Source: Azadirachta indica (lineage: Eukaryota; Streptophyta; Magnoliopsida; Sapindales; Meliaceae). Taken from it: a stretch of DNA of 64,000 nucleotides. A program made the position numbers and the translations under genes. This document shows, piece after piece, positions 11,677 to 23,847 of the stretch (the stretch's first letter is position 1; every line of letters starts with the position of its first letter). The DNA lies in contig CM040452.1 of assembly GCA_022749755.1 (NCBI GenBank), forward strand, positions 19,424,350 through 19,488,349. Reading direction: 5' to 3'. Under the pieces are notes generated by a model that worked only from the letters and a program-made list of their open reading frames with translations, was not told where the DNA came from and ran no database searches.

Positions 11677-12760
11677 CTTAAAATGTGAACAAAGACGCAA
11701 AGAAAACACTTTGAACGCATACAGCTTAAACAATTTGAAATTAAGAACTACATAAATATATCATAATTACGTTCAATTTAATGGTAATGGCTAAGAATAA
11801 TGTTTTTATCGTAAAACAGGAATCTCATGCGAATGCAAATTATAAAAATAAATATACATAATAATTAAAAAATCGTTTTCAATTCTACGTTCTGTGCTGT
11901 CCTGGTCCTGTTCAATAATGTACATTATATATTTCCAAGGCCACTTGCTTCTTCTCAATCTCTCGTATAAACACGGACTGTTTCAAGTACAACATGAAGT
12001 TACCTAAACACGCGTTAGAATTATATATATATACATATATATATAGAGTAAGCGATCATTTTATTTTTAGAAAATTATGTTTATAAAAAGAGTTGATCAA
12101 AATTTTATTAAAACTCCACTTTCTTTATGTATTCATTAAAATAATAATAAATTCTTTTTACGTCTATTAATTTAAAAATTTACTTTTTACTTTTTTGCAA
12201 ACTTTAGTATTGCTCTCAAAATTTTTCGACCGTAAATAGTTAATTGAATTTTTTCTTTAAAACATGTTAAATTAATTTATAAAAAATAAATTCGCACCTA
12301 ATTTTAGATTGTAATTAAAAAATTAAAAGTTAACGAAAATAATAGTGAATTATAAAATATAAAAATTAAAGAGAGTTTAATATAAATTAAATACGTAAAT
12401 TTAATTAGATATATATTTTTATTTAATTTTAATTAAAATTAAAATTAAAATTAAAATTATAAATAAAATGAGTTTTTAAAAGAAATTTAAAGGGGTGAGC
12501 AGAAGATCACTATTGTTAAAAATTGAATTGAAAGTTTTTTTGTTAAAAAAAAATGCTTTGCATATTAAAAAAGGGCGTTGTTTACAATTAAATAAAACAC
12601 TTTACCGTCTATAACAGAAGCAGTTTTTAACAATAATTTTTATAAAAAAAAAAAGCACTTTGGATTAAGCTTAAAATAAGCTTTTGTTTAATATAAAAAA
12701 CAAAAATACATGGACCCCAGGTTTTCTGTACCGAGTGTTGATTGAATCGTCCTTCCGTCT

Positions 12761-12768
12761 TATAAATA
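12761..12768 (+). promoter_or_regulatory. TATA box of CBSX5
   Basis: TATAAATA sits about 168 bp before the start codon. It is followed by a CT- and CA-rich leader (12790-12928) typical of plant 5'UTRs, with no ATG that competes with 12929. Confidence 0.7.
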
Positions 12769-12928
12769 CCGCGTTCATCCACATCAAATTCATCACTGCT
12801 TGGGGTCCTCCTCCACCACCGCTTGGAGAAGTCTCATAAACACACCACCAACCTCACCACTTCTTCTAAAACTGAATACCCTCTCCTCTCTTCTCCTCAA
12901 AACCCTCTAAAGTTTCTTCAGTACTTGC

Positions 12929-14516
12929 ATGGCAGTGAGTTTACTGGCGCATGAGGTATCTGACCTCTGTCTTGGCAAGCCGGCGCTGAGAGCTCTTTCA
13001 ATCTCCGCCACCATTGCCGATGCCCTTTCCGCGCTGAAAAATTCTGACGAAAACTTCATCAGCGTATGGGATTGTCAGCACAAGGTTGCAAGTAACGGAT
13101 TTGAGGGAAATAATGATGTGTGCGAATGTCAATGTGTTGGCAAAGTTTGTATGGTGGATGTGATTTGCTATCTTTGTAAAGATGAGAACTTGTTGTCTCC
13201 TGCTGATGCATTGAAGGCACCTGTCTCTGTGCTTCTGCCTAAGATTCCTGGTCTTGTTATGCGTGTGGAACCGTCTTGCAGGTACAGTACTGATGAGAAT
13301 CACTCTTCTCGATGTTGTTGCTATGTGGGATTTTCTTGGATTTTCAGTTTAATTTTTGTTTTGAGAGTTTCAATGTTCTTGAAAGTATGCATTTCTGGTT
13401 TATGAATTTTATGTTTTGATTGTTCAATCCTGCAAAATGGTTTAACTTTATTGACAGAAGAAAGGTTTTGAGCTTCATTTCGCTACATATGTAACAGATT
13501 TTCTCCTGCTTTCTCTGTTTTAATTTAGAATTTGATGCTTCCTTCAAGTTCATTATATTTATATATATAAAGAATTCAGTAGAAATTAAGTTAAAATATT
13601 GTTGATGATTCAGTTCCTTCTACTGTTTATTACAGTAATTAATTTTGATATCTGTTTCTGCTTTTGCAGCTTACTGGAAGCAATTGATCTCATGCTTGAA
13701 GGTGCTCAAAACCTGGTTGTACCAATCAAGAATAAGCTTAGCAGCAGAAGAAAACAGCTCCAGAAACTCTCACCAACCGGCCCCACAAACCACAACGGCC
13801 GTGAATTCTGCTGGTTAACTCAAGAAGACGTAATCCGATTCATTCTCAGTTCCATTGGCTTATTCTCTCCGATCCCTGCACTTTCTATTGACAGTCTAGG
13901 CATTATCAGTACTGATGTCAACGCTGTGGACTATCACTCTCCTGCCACATTGGCCCTCGAAGCCATATCCCGCTCAGTTATTGATCAAACTTCTGTGGCT
14001 GTAGTTGACAGTGATGGAATTCTGATTGGCGAGATCTCGCCCTTAACGCTTGGCTGCTGTGACGAGACAGTAGCCGCAGCCATCACAACCCTGTCCGCCG
14101 GGGACCTAATGGCTTACATTGACTGTGGAGGACCCCCGGAAGACCTTGTAAGGGTTGTGAAAGAAAGGCTAAAGGAGAAAGGCCTAGAAGGAATGCTAGA
14201 ACATTTTAATGTTTCATCAAACTTGTTGTCATACTTGTCAACGTCTTCCTCCTCGGATGAGGAATCAATGGCAGCTCCAAAGCTAACAAGATCAGGAAAA
14301 CATAGCAGATCAATGAGCTATTCTGCAAGAATGGTGAGGAGGGCCGAAGCAATAGTTGGTCACACAAAGAGTTCACTAGTAGCAGTTATGATTCAGGCAA
14401 TTGCACATAGGGTGAATTATGTTTGGGTTATAGAAGATGACAGTAGCTTGGTTGGGATTGTTACATTTTCTGACATGTTAAAAGTTTTCAGGGAACATTT
14501 AGAGAGCATGGCCTGA
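12929..14516 (+). CDS. CBSX5: CBS domain-containing protein, CBSX5 type
   Basis: Plant CBS-domain protein of the CBSX5/CBSX6 group. CBS modules usually bind adenosyl ligands and regulate partner enzymes; the partner of this group is not well defined. Two exons (12929-13281 and 13670-14516) give 399 residues, close to family length. Conserved segments are MAVSLLAHEVSDLCLGKPAL at the start, a Cys-rich stretch (CECQCVGKVCMVDVICYLC) in the first CBS region, and a C-terminal CBS motif with YVWVIEDDSSLVGIVTFSDM (about residues 370-390). A Ser-rich linker near residues 303-315 separates the modules. The single intron splits a Ser codon. This gene is not part of the Arabidopsis chromosome 3 order seen in the rest of the window; its best-known relative there is, from memory, on chromosome 4. 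Confidence 0.92.
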
Positions 14517-17494
14517 GGATGAGAAGCTATTTAGTAAAGTTTTAGCTTATCATCTGTAGGGTCAAGATGCTAACTTGGTTTTTGATGATGATGATAAGAA
14601 CAAAATAAATATATTGGCGGAAGTTGTGTGAATATGGCCGGGACTCCTATTTGAGTTTTGTCATCTGGGTTGAGGAGTTTTGGTCTCTTTCATTTGTTGA
14701 TTTCTATGTATTTTCCTTTTATATGTGTTGCTCACCTGTCAACTGAGTTGTAGTAAAGCAGGCAAAAGCAGAACCGAATTGTTTTTTCCCCTTGCGTTTA
14801 ATTTGGGCAGAAAATACTGTTTTTTTTTTTTTTTTTTCTGGGCCTCATGATTCACATTAGGATTTTGTCATGTGCCTGGCAGGTCAAATGGATTAAAGAA
14901 GAAGGAAAAATAATAAAAGATTGAAGCATGTGGTGAATCAGCATCATATGTGAGTATAGTATATAAACGTATGGAAGCTCAGTCAAATTTTAGTTGAGAA
15001 TTTTTATGAGAGTTGTTAAATTAATCTTCATGGTGACAGCTCATGTTTTTAGGATTAAATTATATATAAAGTTTTCTGCAATGCGGTATATTATTTTAGC
15101 CAACAGCTTCTGCAATGACAACGGGCATGTCATAAATTGATTTATCTGCTCTTAATGGGCTCCAACGCTGGATGATGGGATTCTGGAATGCCACTGCCAA
15201 AAGCCTAATTGCTTTCCCACCTTTTGCTAAAGAATATATTTGCTATCAACGCTAAAAGATTGGCAATTCATTGAGGATATAATGATATGGCTTTTTAAGT
15301 GGAAAGCTTCAAAGTTTCAAAGCTTCATTATGTATTAAGCAATGGAAATGAAAGTGCTTTCTGGTATATATTGCTTTCAGCTAAAGCATGTGACAGTGCT
15401 TTTTAGTCAGAAATTAAACACTCTTAACCGCAAAGAAAATGCTTTTGACTATCCGGCAACATTTTCAACAAAATCATCAATAGCACTTTCAAACACAACG
15501 AACTGATTCATTTATTATTATTTTTTGCCCAGTTTAGATCTGCTTACGAGCTTTCAAACCTGTAAATTGAAATGTAAGGGCTTTATGAAAGGCAACAATC
15601 CTTAATAGGTCTTGGTGGTTGGGTGGTCCTAGAAATAGTGGAAACTAAGGCAGACAATCATATCATCTTAAGTCAGGAGAGGATATAGAGCTGATTGTCT
15701 TTTAAATATTTCTGTTTTCTAGTAGTACCACTTTTGTCCGTGAAGATACTCCCATATTGAGGATCTTTGCTTGCTTAGACCAAGTCTATGACTACCAAAC
15801 GCTACATACATACATAATATCACAACTTGCGAGCATAATATCGTACTACAGTCTGGAATGGCCTATAGCCAGCTTCATTTCGCAATGTAGACCAGTCAAA
15901 GTTGCCAGATGTTTTCTCCCAATATTTTTTGAGAACGAACCAGTAGAATTTCAGGACTTAATTGTAGCACAAAAACGTTTTATCACTATCAAACTGTCAA
16001 TTTGTAAGGAAAAGGCCAACAGGAATTCGAAATGTGGCGTGGAATTAACTTTATTTCCAACTTTTCTTAAGACTTGCTGGATTTCCTAAACGCCTACAGC
16101 TATATAAAACAAAATAAAATAAATTTCATTCCCAGCTGCATGCATATATACATAAAAACTAGCAGAGGAAATGGGAAACAGACCAAAATGGTCAATTCTT
16201 TCTGCACGTCCAAATACAGATCATATGATATCAAAACAACTTCTTCCACATATGTACTGAGTTATGGAATATTCTTCGCTTCAATGGAATCTCCTAAGTA
16301 GATATTTTTCGCATTCTGCAGTTGTTCTAGCGCACGTGCCTCTGATTGTGATGGAATCGAGACAGGATCTTAATTGGGAGGTATTTTCTGAGAAACGTTG
16401 CAAGTTTTGAAAATGATGTGCACCTGAAATTCCTACTTCACTTGGGTGCATTCTCGAATTGATTTTGCCGACAGAAGGGAAGACAAGATCCAATATTTCT
16501 ATACTATGGTAGTTATTAGAGAAATATTTGGAATGCTTTTGGGAAAAGCACCTACCAGCAAGCAATCTCTAAAAAACATTTTAGAGAGATAATTCCAAAC
16601 ACGTTAGCGTTAGGTATCATATAACCACTCTCAATCAGAAATTTCTGGAATGGCCAAATCACTCTTCTTGGTTGAGCTGAGCGTTGAGCTTGTATCTTTA
16701 ACGGTTTTACTTCAAATAATAATAACAAAAAATGATAGCTTTGAGGTGATGAGATGAACATAATAGTGTCAACGACGCATTAGCGTTGAAATTCAGTTCA
16801 CATAGAAAACGGCAATTATAATACAAACATAAAATTTAAATAGTCGGGCTCACTGCTCAAAAATTCACATGACTGGCCTTCCAAAGTATACGGAGAACGT
16901 GACTGTACTGAATTAAAATCCATGCACGCAGATTTAGATATGATACCGTACGATTCCATAAGATGCTATCTATCTATTTATTTATTTATTGGCTAGAAAG
17001 GATACGAAGTAACTTAACTACATGATACTATTATACACCATATCATATTAGTAAAAGCATAGTACAGTATAAGAAAAGTGATGCTTCATTCGGAAACGTA
17101 ATGTGCTCCCACGTATTCCTTTGATATCATATTAATTTTGTATGTCAAAAGTTCTACCAATTTTATTTTCTTTCCTTCCTTCCACCTGTTTAGCAATATA
17201 CAACAGAAAAAAGGCAATTGAAGGAGAAACGAGGAGTTTAACTGAACTGGCCCAAAAGAAGCGGAACAACGAGATCTAAAATCGCTGGAAATTTATGGAT
17301 TTTGATGACTGAAAAATGTTTTTCACAGCAAAAATATCACCAGCAAGAAACTATCGCGTGCTACATCTTTTTTTTCTTTTTTTTCTTTTTTTCCCTTAAT
17401 ACAACACTGATTTGCCCTGAAATTCACAGTTACAACTTTATAAATTTTACAAGAACTCTCATGGAAAAAAGTCTTTACCATAACTTGTTGCAGG
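14517..17494. other. Intergenic, convergent flanks of CBSX5 and the RCC1-like gene
   Basis: The two genes point at each other across about 3 kb. Their 3'UTRs should occupy the ends. A T18 run is at 14820-14837. Frames of about 100 codons near 15760-16090 (+) and 16281-16565 (-) show no domain, repeat or splice context, so I do not call genes. I recognise no transposon. Confidence 0.55.
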
Positions 17495-20400
17495 TCACCC
17501 ACATTGTGAAACAAGACCTGTGTCTTCTTCCATTTCTTGAATAAAAATTTCAGTCGGTTCAAGACATCCTCTCAATGTGTCATGCCCAAGTTGTGCTCGC
17601 TCATTATCTCCAAACCCGAATAATTGTCCCCGGTCAGTGACTACAACTGTGTGGTACAGACCAGTGCTAATTTGAGAAACATGGTGAGCTCTCAAGCTAT
17701 CAAGGATTTGGGGCCTCATCACTTTATCAGACACTCCCCTGTCTGGAAACCCAAGGCTTCCAAACCCCATCCATCCAAAGCCATAAACAGCACCAGTATC
17801 CACCAGAACAAATGTTTTCCTCTTTCTTGCACATACCTAAAGACATAAAAGAAAATGGTCAGTGATGAGCAGTCTCACCCCTGTACATTGGAAGAAGGAA
17901 GATAAGCCTTGCTCCATCACCAAGAGAATTGAGTATGCTAATGAAATCCATAGTTTTTCTGTATTGCGAGCTAATTAGATAATATTATTTAATTACCTAA
18001 CTCTATTTTCAAACCAAATTTAGGTTCACCAAACTCATCCCTTAGGCTCATAAACAACATTTGTAAGCCACATTTGTAGGCCACATTTGTAAGCCAAGAA
18101 TGATTTGCTCCAAGTTTACCAAGCAACAATCATTTGCAGTTTAAAATGATACATCCAACTCTTTTGCAATCTTTAATTGAAGTAGTCACTACAGTCCTCG
18201 TCCAAAAATTCAGAAACTGTTTGGCAAATTAAAATGAAAGCTAAATAACTATATAAATGAGACACTAATATTATGGTCATGAACCAAAAAGGTTTCCAGA
18301 TTATCATGGTACCTGTAAACTTAGTCTCCAGTTTTCAATGGGGGTATTACTCTGACCATGCTTAAATGCAAAATCAATGTGCCAAGGGCATTCTGGTGAT
18401 GTTATGAATTCTAGAATTGAATGGATTGTATGGGTTTTAACTCTGATGAGTGGATTATACATGGCTCTCTTTGCCAAGATGATGGAAACACCTCAGGTGG
18501 ACCAAATTGAGAAGGCAAAAGACCAGGGAGGAAAAGCCCTATCTTGTTTATTCAAAACACTGAAATTTCAACCTAATTCAAGCCTTAATCCTATAAACTG
18601 CACTTGGTCCGTTACAACAGCTAGAATATGCAGTGTTCTTAATAAATGAGAAAAGTAAAATTTATTCAGTCTACTTCTTCATCAAGAATAATGATGGGAA
18701 TGCGTGAACCAAACCTGCACAGCAATGTGGCTCTTGAGGCTGCTTAAGTGTTCAGGAAGAGTTTTGTCAATCTCATCACCATGGCCCAATGCACCACAAT
18801 AACCTTTGCCCCAAGTATATACCTAGATCCCACCAGAGAAGAAAGCTATGAAAGATTCACCAAAACCAAGCACTCTTTTGAGGAAAAAAACAAAAGAAAA
18901 AAAATATTTTAGAGCAGAGACTAACATATCCACTTGAATCAAGTGCCACTGCATGCTCATCACCGGCCGAGACACGAACCACATGAATGTCCTTTCTCCT
19001 AAATGTCTGTATTGCACGAGGCTGTAACTCATCATGCTGCTCCCCATGCCCAAGACAGAAATTAGAACCAGAACCAAAGGAGTAAACAGCCCCATTGCAA
19101 GTTACAGCTAAGACATAACTTGGACCAGCTGCAATCTGAGCTACAGGCCCAACTTCCTCAAGCAGTGCAATGCTTTTTGGTGTTGGCCTATCTAGAGTGT
19201 CATTATGACCAAGCTGCCCATGAGTGTTGCTCCCACATGTGTAGACATGGCCTTGCATTGTGAGGAAGACAGTGCAATTAAGCCCTGCAGCAACCTGAAA
19301 TTTCTACCTTTTAATTTTAACTGAAACTATTATTATTGAAAACATTAATAATGCAAGATGGTTAAAACAAATCTTCAAAAATCTCCAAGTGACAACCATA
19401 ATCATACTAGTTAGGAGATTACTAATCCTGAATGAGAGAAATGCCTAAAACGCACTCCATCAAATATTCAAATTACTCATGACATACAATCATAATCATG
19501 CCTACTAGTTATACACAACACAGACAGACTGCCAACAACCCACTATAAGCTCATGATTAACATTGTTGGCCGCACTATTAAACATGTCTCAATATGATGT
19601 AGCATTAGATAAATAATCACTAAGGTCTTAATAAAGTTCAATTTATTGAGGAATGTCATAGCAGACAATTACTACAACAGAGAGCTAAGACAGAGCTTGT
19701 AAAAACCATGGCCATGGTTTTCCATATCACTAGATCAAACAGACATGTGCCTACACCTTAAGCCAACTGATTTTCCATATCATAATAGAACTCTCCACCC
19801 ATCTTAACAAACATAAAATTCATAATACAATAGTAGTGATGTGTCACTTTACCTGCTTGCAAGGAACTGCCTTCAACGCTTCAACATGCCTAGGCCGAAA
19901 TATGGGGCGGCTTGTATCTCTATGACCACAGCAAAATGATGAATTATCTCCACATGTGAAAACCTGTATCAATAATAGGAAATCACATTATGGAGTGAGG
20001 TACGTATTAAACCAAGACTTTATCATGCCATTGGAAATGATGCTCAATGAATGTTAAACAACACTAGCAGAAGAATTGAGCTTTATAACAACCACAAAAA
20101 ATAATAGAATTTAACAGTTGCTTTATAATTACTGCATGCAACTACCTAAAATTAATGTATCCCCACATTTACACGGCATAAATTCCTCAGTGAAAAAAAC
20201 AACAGCAGCTGGAAAAAGAGTTCCAAACCTCTCCAGACTTCAAAACAAAAGCAGCATGATTCTGGGAAGCTGAGACTTGAACCACACGTGCAGTAGATGG
20301 AAAATTAATCCTGGTAAATGATACACATTGTGTTGTTTCTGGACCGTGACCAAGAACACCACACAGACTAGAACCACAAGAGTAAACTGATGAATTGCTG

Positions 20401-21303
20401 ATAAGCAATGTGTGATACCTTCCAGTTGTAATCTGCATCTGCTGATAAAAATTAACAATTTTAATAAAAAATAAACTCTTTTGCAAGTGTCTATCAAGAT
20501 AAAAAGAAGGGTAAGCTAAATGACAAGCAGGGTAAGAGCAACATAAGAAAATTGAACATTCGAATGACATGGATCGTACATATTTTTAATATATATGCAT
20601 ACAAGTTATATTCTCAATTAGTCCCCAAAGAGATAGCCTACTTGGTTTGACCTCTGACTATGGAAGTAAGAAGTTAAGGGATCAATTCCCTTGACATCAA
20701 AACCTAGGAAAGGGAATTTCTTTAATTTCAGTTTGTGCATGAGGTTGGGTGGGGTTTGAGGTGCGTGGAAATATTTCCAGTTTATCAATCTTTGAGGTTG
20801 CATGTCTTGAGTACAATTTTAGTCCTAAGCATTAGCAGAACATATTTGCAATATGTAACAAGAGCAAATTGGCACCTCATATTCTAAACACCACCTTCAA
20901 AATTAGATTATTATTGTTTATTCAACAATGAAAAGCAAAAGCAAATACATCAAAGAAATAGTACATTGCCTGCTGAGGTTTCAACCATGTCAGATGAATT
21001 CTCCACAGACTGCAGGAACCTCAAAACACGCTTCCAGTTCCCATTGCACCGATTCAAGAGCTCTTTCTGCACATTCCTACTCATCCCTGCATATATGCTA
21101 TGCGATGCACAAAGCTGTGATGCCGCAAAATCAACTAATGACCGAAATTTGTTGGGGTACAGCCCATGACTTCCCCCAAATGTCTTAGAAGTCAACTCTA
21201 AATACACAAGATCAATAGCGGTAAGCCGGCACGAGGTCAAAATCTCAAAAATCAAATGTGAGGGCAATTCCTCTATCGAAACCAAACTATACCGATCAGC
21301 CAT
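17495..21303 (-). CDS. RCC1-family protein with seven propeller repeats
   Basis: RCC1/UVR8-like beta-propeller protein of unknown partner. Six coding exons (20965-21303, 20229-20438, 19853-19963, 18926-19294, 18715-18822, 17495-17836) give 492 residues. Residues 1-113 form a plant-specific N-terminal region (MADRYSLVSIEELPSHLIF...). Seven repeats follow, recognisable by VYSCGSSLCGVLGHG, VFTCGDNSSFCCGH, VYTCGSNTHGQLGH, VYSFGSGSNFCLGH, VYTWGKGYCGALGH, VYGFGWMGFGSLG and LFGFGDNERAQLGH, enough for a closed seven-bladed propeller. Exon 2 has tandem acceptors (TATCAG|CAG|ATGCAG), all in the same phase, so small isoforms are possible. A 5'UTR intron from 21768 to about 21321 is likely. From memory it corresponds to Arabidopsis At3g15430. 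It is transcribed divergently from the TFIIIC gene. Confidence 0.92.
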
Positions 21304-22241
21304 TTGTCAAAATTTCCACTCTGTCAAGTCCAAACGGAAACCCCAGATATATTCACCCTTCAACTTCCAACTCTTGACAGTTAATCCACAAAAAAGAGCT
21401 GAAATGTTCCCTAGTTCAACTCAAATCCTAATTTTGAGTGCTAAACAACTTAAATGGACTCAATTAATATCAACATGACCTGAAAATAAATAAATTGAAG
21501 GTTTAAGAGGGTGAATTTCGGCCACGATTATGTGTCAGATATCAAATTTTCAGACGAAATCGAAGGCAATTAACACAGCATATAAAGAAAACATCAGACG
21601 GAAAATAAATATATGAAATTGAGCCCAGTAAAGGGGGCCTAGATGCAAAATTCACAGGCGATTGACACACGGATCGGAAAGAACAAAACATCAGAAGAGA
21701 CCAATCACACTTCACAAACCAAGTCCGTAATAAGTGATCGAAAATTCGACGAATTCTAGGCCCCTCACCTGCAAATTAAGCACAAACCAACAGGGCAACA
21801 ATAAGCAATCACAGATTTATCACTAAAATGTTTAGCTTAGCTCTCCTTAGATCTAAAAAGTCAAAATTAAAGGCAAATTAAGTGAATTCTACGACAGGCA
21901 GCTTGCATGCAGAATGAAAGGCAATCAAATGACAGCAAATTATAGTAATTATATTACAAATGTTGAAACTTTACCGATAAAAAGCAATAATTCTGCACTT
22001 TTCGGTGCCGATCTCTACTTTAAGTTCTTGCTTTAACTGAAAAATTAGCGAACTGAATTCAAAAAGTTAGGGATTTTAGGGTCATTTTATACGACGATGC
22101 ATCGCTGTCCTTTGGATGGGCACAGAAGAAGGAATCTGTGTGGAGTTTAGTGAGGTCTGTAGAGAAAAGTTCTCTTGGCCTGTTTCAGTGGATTCGACTC
22201 GTCGTTTATTGGTTTCTTGACTGGCTATGTCAGAGTATGTG

Positions 22242-22386
22242 TGACACGTAGAATTCCCGAACCATGACACGTGGATGATAACCGAAGGAGAGTTACGTCA
22301 CATAGTACTATTTCAACAACTCAGGAAGGAATCATTAAGCGTGCGAGTATAGTAAACTTTGTAAACGCGATATGGAGGTGACACGT
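22242..22386. promoter_or_regulatory. Triple TGACACGT element
   Basis: The octamer TGACACGT occurs on the + strand at 22242, 22265 (continuing as CACGTGG, a G-box/ABRE-like core) and 22379. Three copies in 145 bp is far above chance. They lie in the spacer between the divergent RCC1-like and TFIIIC genes, closer to the RCC1-like gene. ACGT cores are bZIP targets; function here is inferred. Confidence 0.5.
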
Positions 22387-22918
22387 TTCAGAACTAACTG
22401 AACTTGTTGAAATATTGGTGCAAGAACGCGGTGCGGATGCTATGCGTGAAATTGATGGTGCGTCGCCGTTTCGTTTGCAATTGCGTCTACCTCTACATAC
22501 GGCGAAGGCGTAGACTTTAGTGCTTGCCTTCTCGTAACTCATTAGTTATTTCCTTAGCAGCTAATTGAAGTGCGTTTATTATTTCTTTATTTTGTTTGTT
22601 GTTACTTTTTTTTTTCCCCAAAAAAATGGAAATTCAAAGTTTCAAATTTTTTATACTGTTCATGTCACCAGGTGAGACAAATAACATTATCTTCAAAAGT
22701 TGTCAGCTAGCCCAAGCTGGCACATTGTTATAATATCAATATAAAAAGCTATTCCAAACTTAAGTTATATGACAATTTATTTTTGAACTTTTCTTTTAAA
22801 AAAAAAAAAATTGACGCAGATAATTAGAAGCAGCGAAAGCAAAATTTAACGGTTTGCAGAAAAATTATCCCCATTTTCGTATCTTTTGTAATAAAGGGAA
22901 GCTGGTCCTTGAAATTTC

Positions 22919-22979
22919 GGCCCAATGTTATGGGCCCCCAATTGGGCTATTTGAGCTTGAAAATGTCGTTAACGGCCCA
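22919..22979. promoter_or_regulatory. Site II cluster in the RCC1/TFIIIC divergent promoter
   Basis: Four TGGGCY-type motifs lie in 61 bp: GGCCCA at 22919, TGGGCC at 22931, TGGGCT at 22943 and GGCCCA at 22974. Such clusters bind TCP-type factors and mark housekeeping promoters. Lying about 0.9 kb before the TFIIIC start codon, they probably serve that gene. Confidence 0.55.
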
Positions 22980-23847
22980 ACTCGGCCATCTTCAAATTGA
23001 AAGCGGAAAAACATTAGCATTAGTAAACCTCCCCTGATCCTGATATTCGTAGAACTCACGTGAAAATGAAAGGGTTGCGTAAATTTATAGAAATCTCCTC
23101 TGCTACAATGTAATATCATCCCATCATCCCATGAGCGCTGATTAACTATTAGAAAAATGAATAATATAATAGTTTAATACTCAATTTCACTCTTTCAAAT
23201 ATATTTTTCAAGTATAGTAATTGTACTTACTGAGCCAAAGACCCGTTATCACTCCGTTTCACTCTCCGTCCAAATCGCTTAGGTTTGCTCTTAATCCATC
23301 TCCCTTATGCTCTCATTGAATGTTTAGGGTATCTTAGCTCCACGTTATATTGTCGTTTTCTTGTTTATACTCATAATATGTACTACGCATAATTAAGTTT
23401 GTTTTCTTAAACAGAACAAGCCATAATTACTGATTGATACATGTTTTATTTTTCGTGAATGGGGTAGATACTGTTTTTCTTTACTATTAATTTTAATTTT
23501 ATTTTTGATGCTTTGCAAGAAGAATGGTTATGGATTTAAGTTTTTTCATACTCTGAAACATCAATACATGCTTGGCTGCCAAAGTGAACTTTGTGCGATC
23601 ATTCTTGAAAGAAAAAATTTAATTAATTCAGGGTTGGGAAAAATAAATGGAATTTGGATTATTCACCCTACGTTTACCATATGTTGTGATTGCTCAACTC
23701 AAAATACACTTTTTTTTTCTTCTTCTATATTGAAAAGTGCACATTCAGCTTTTTCATCACCATATTATGTTTTTCATCTGGCTCATTTTATATGCATGTA
23801 TACCTATTATTTTTGTCTTGGGAAATAATTGTTTTCGTGTATAGGTG

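Larger units (their letters stand above)
7011..12760. other. Gene-poor interval, second part
   Basis: About 5.7 kb of AT-rich DNA with no gene I can support. It contains a (TTAAA)n repeat near 7676-7700, short TA repeats near 9495, 10730 and 12025, an ATT microsatellite at 11652-11676, an A22 run at 11440-11461 and palindromic G-boxes at 8503, 11476 and 11529. Near 12540-12690 there is AT-rich DNA with AAGCTT hairpin elements that could be a decayed miniature transposon, but I could not identify its ends. Confidence 0.5.

Noticed and set aside
12540..12700. Possible miniature inverted-repeat transposon with AAGCTT hairpins
   Set aside because: I could not find paired terminal inverted repeats with a target-site duplication, so it is not called.
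12998..13303. 101-codon frame antisense to CBSX5 exon 1
   Set aside because: It lies wholly opposite a well-supported coding exon and resembles no family.
15757..16089. Open frame of 110 codons (+) and a 94-codon frame at 16281-16565 (-)
   Set aside because: No domain, codon pattern, splice context or promoter; consistent with chance frames.
22321..22542. 73-codon minus-strand frame upstream of the RCC1-like gene
   Set aside because: It overlaps the promoter motifs and shows no conserved segment.
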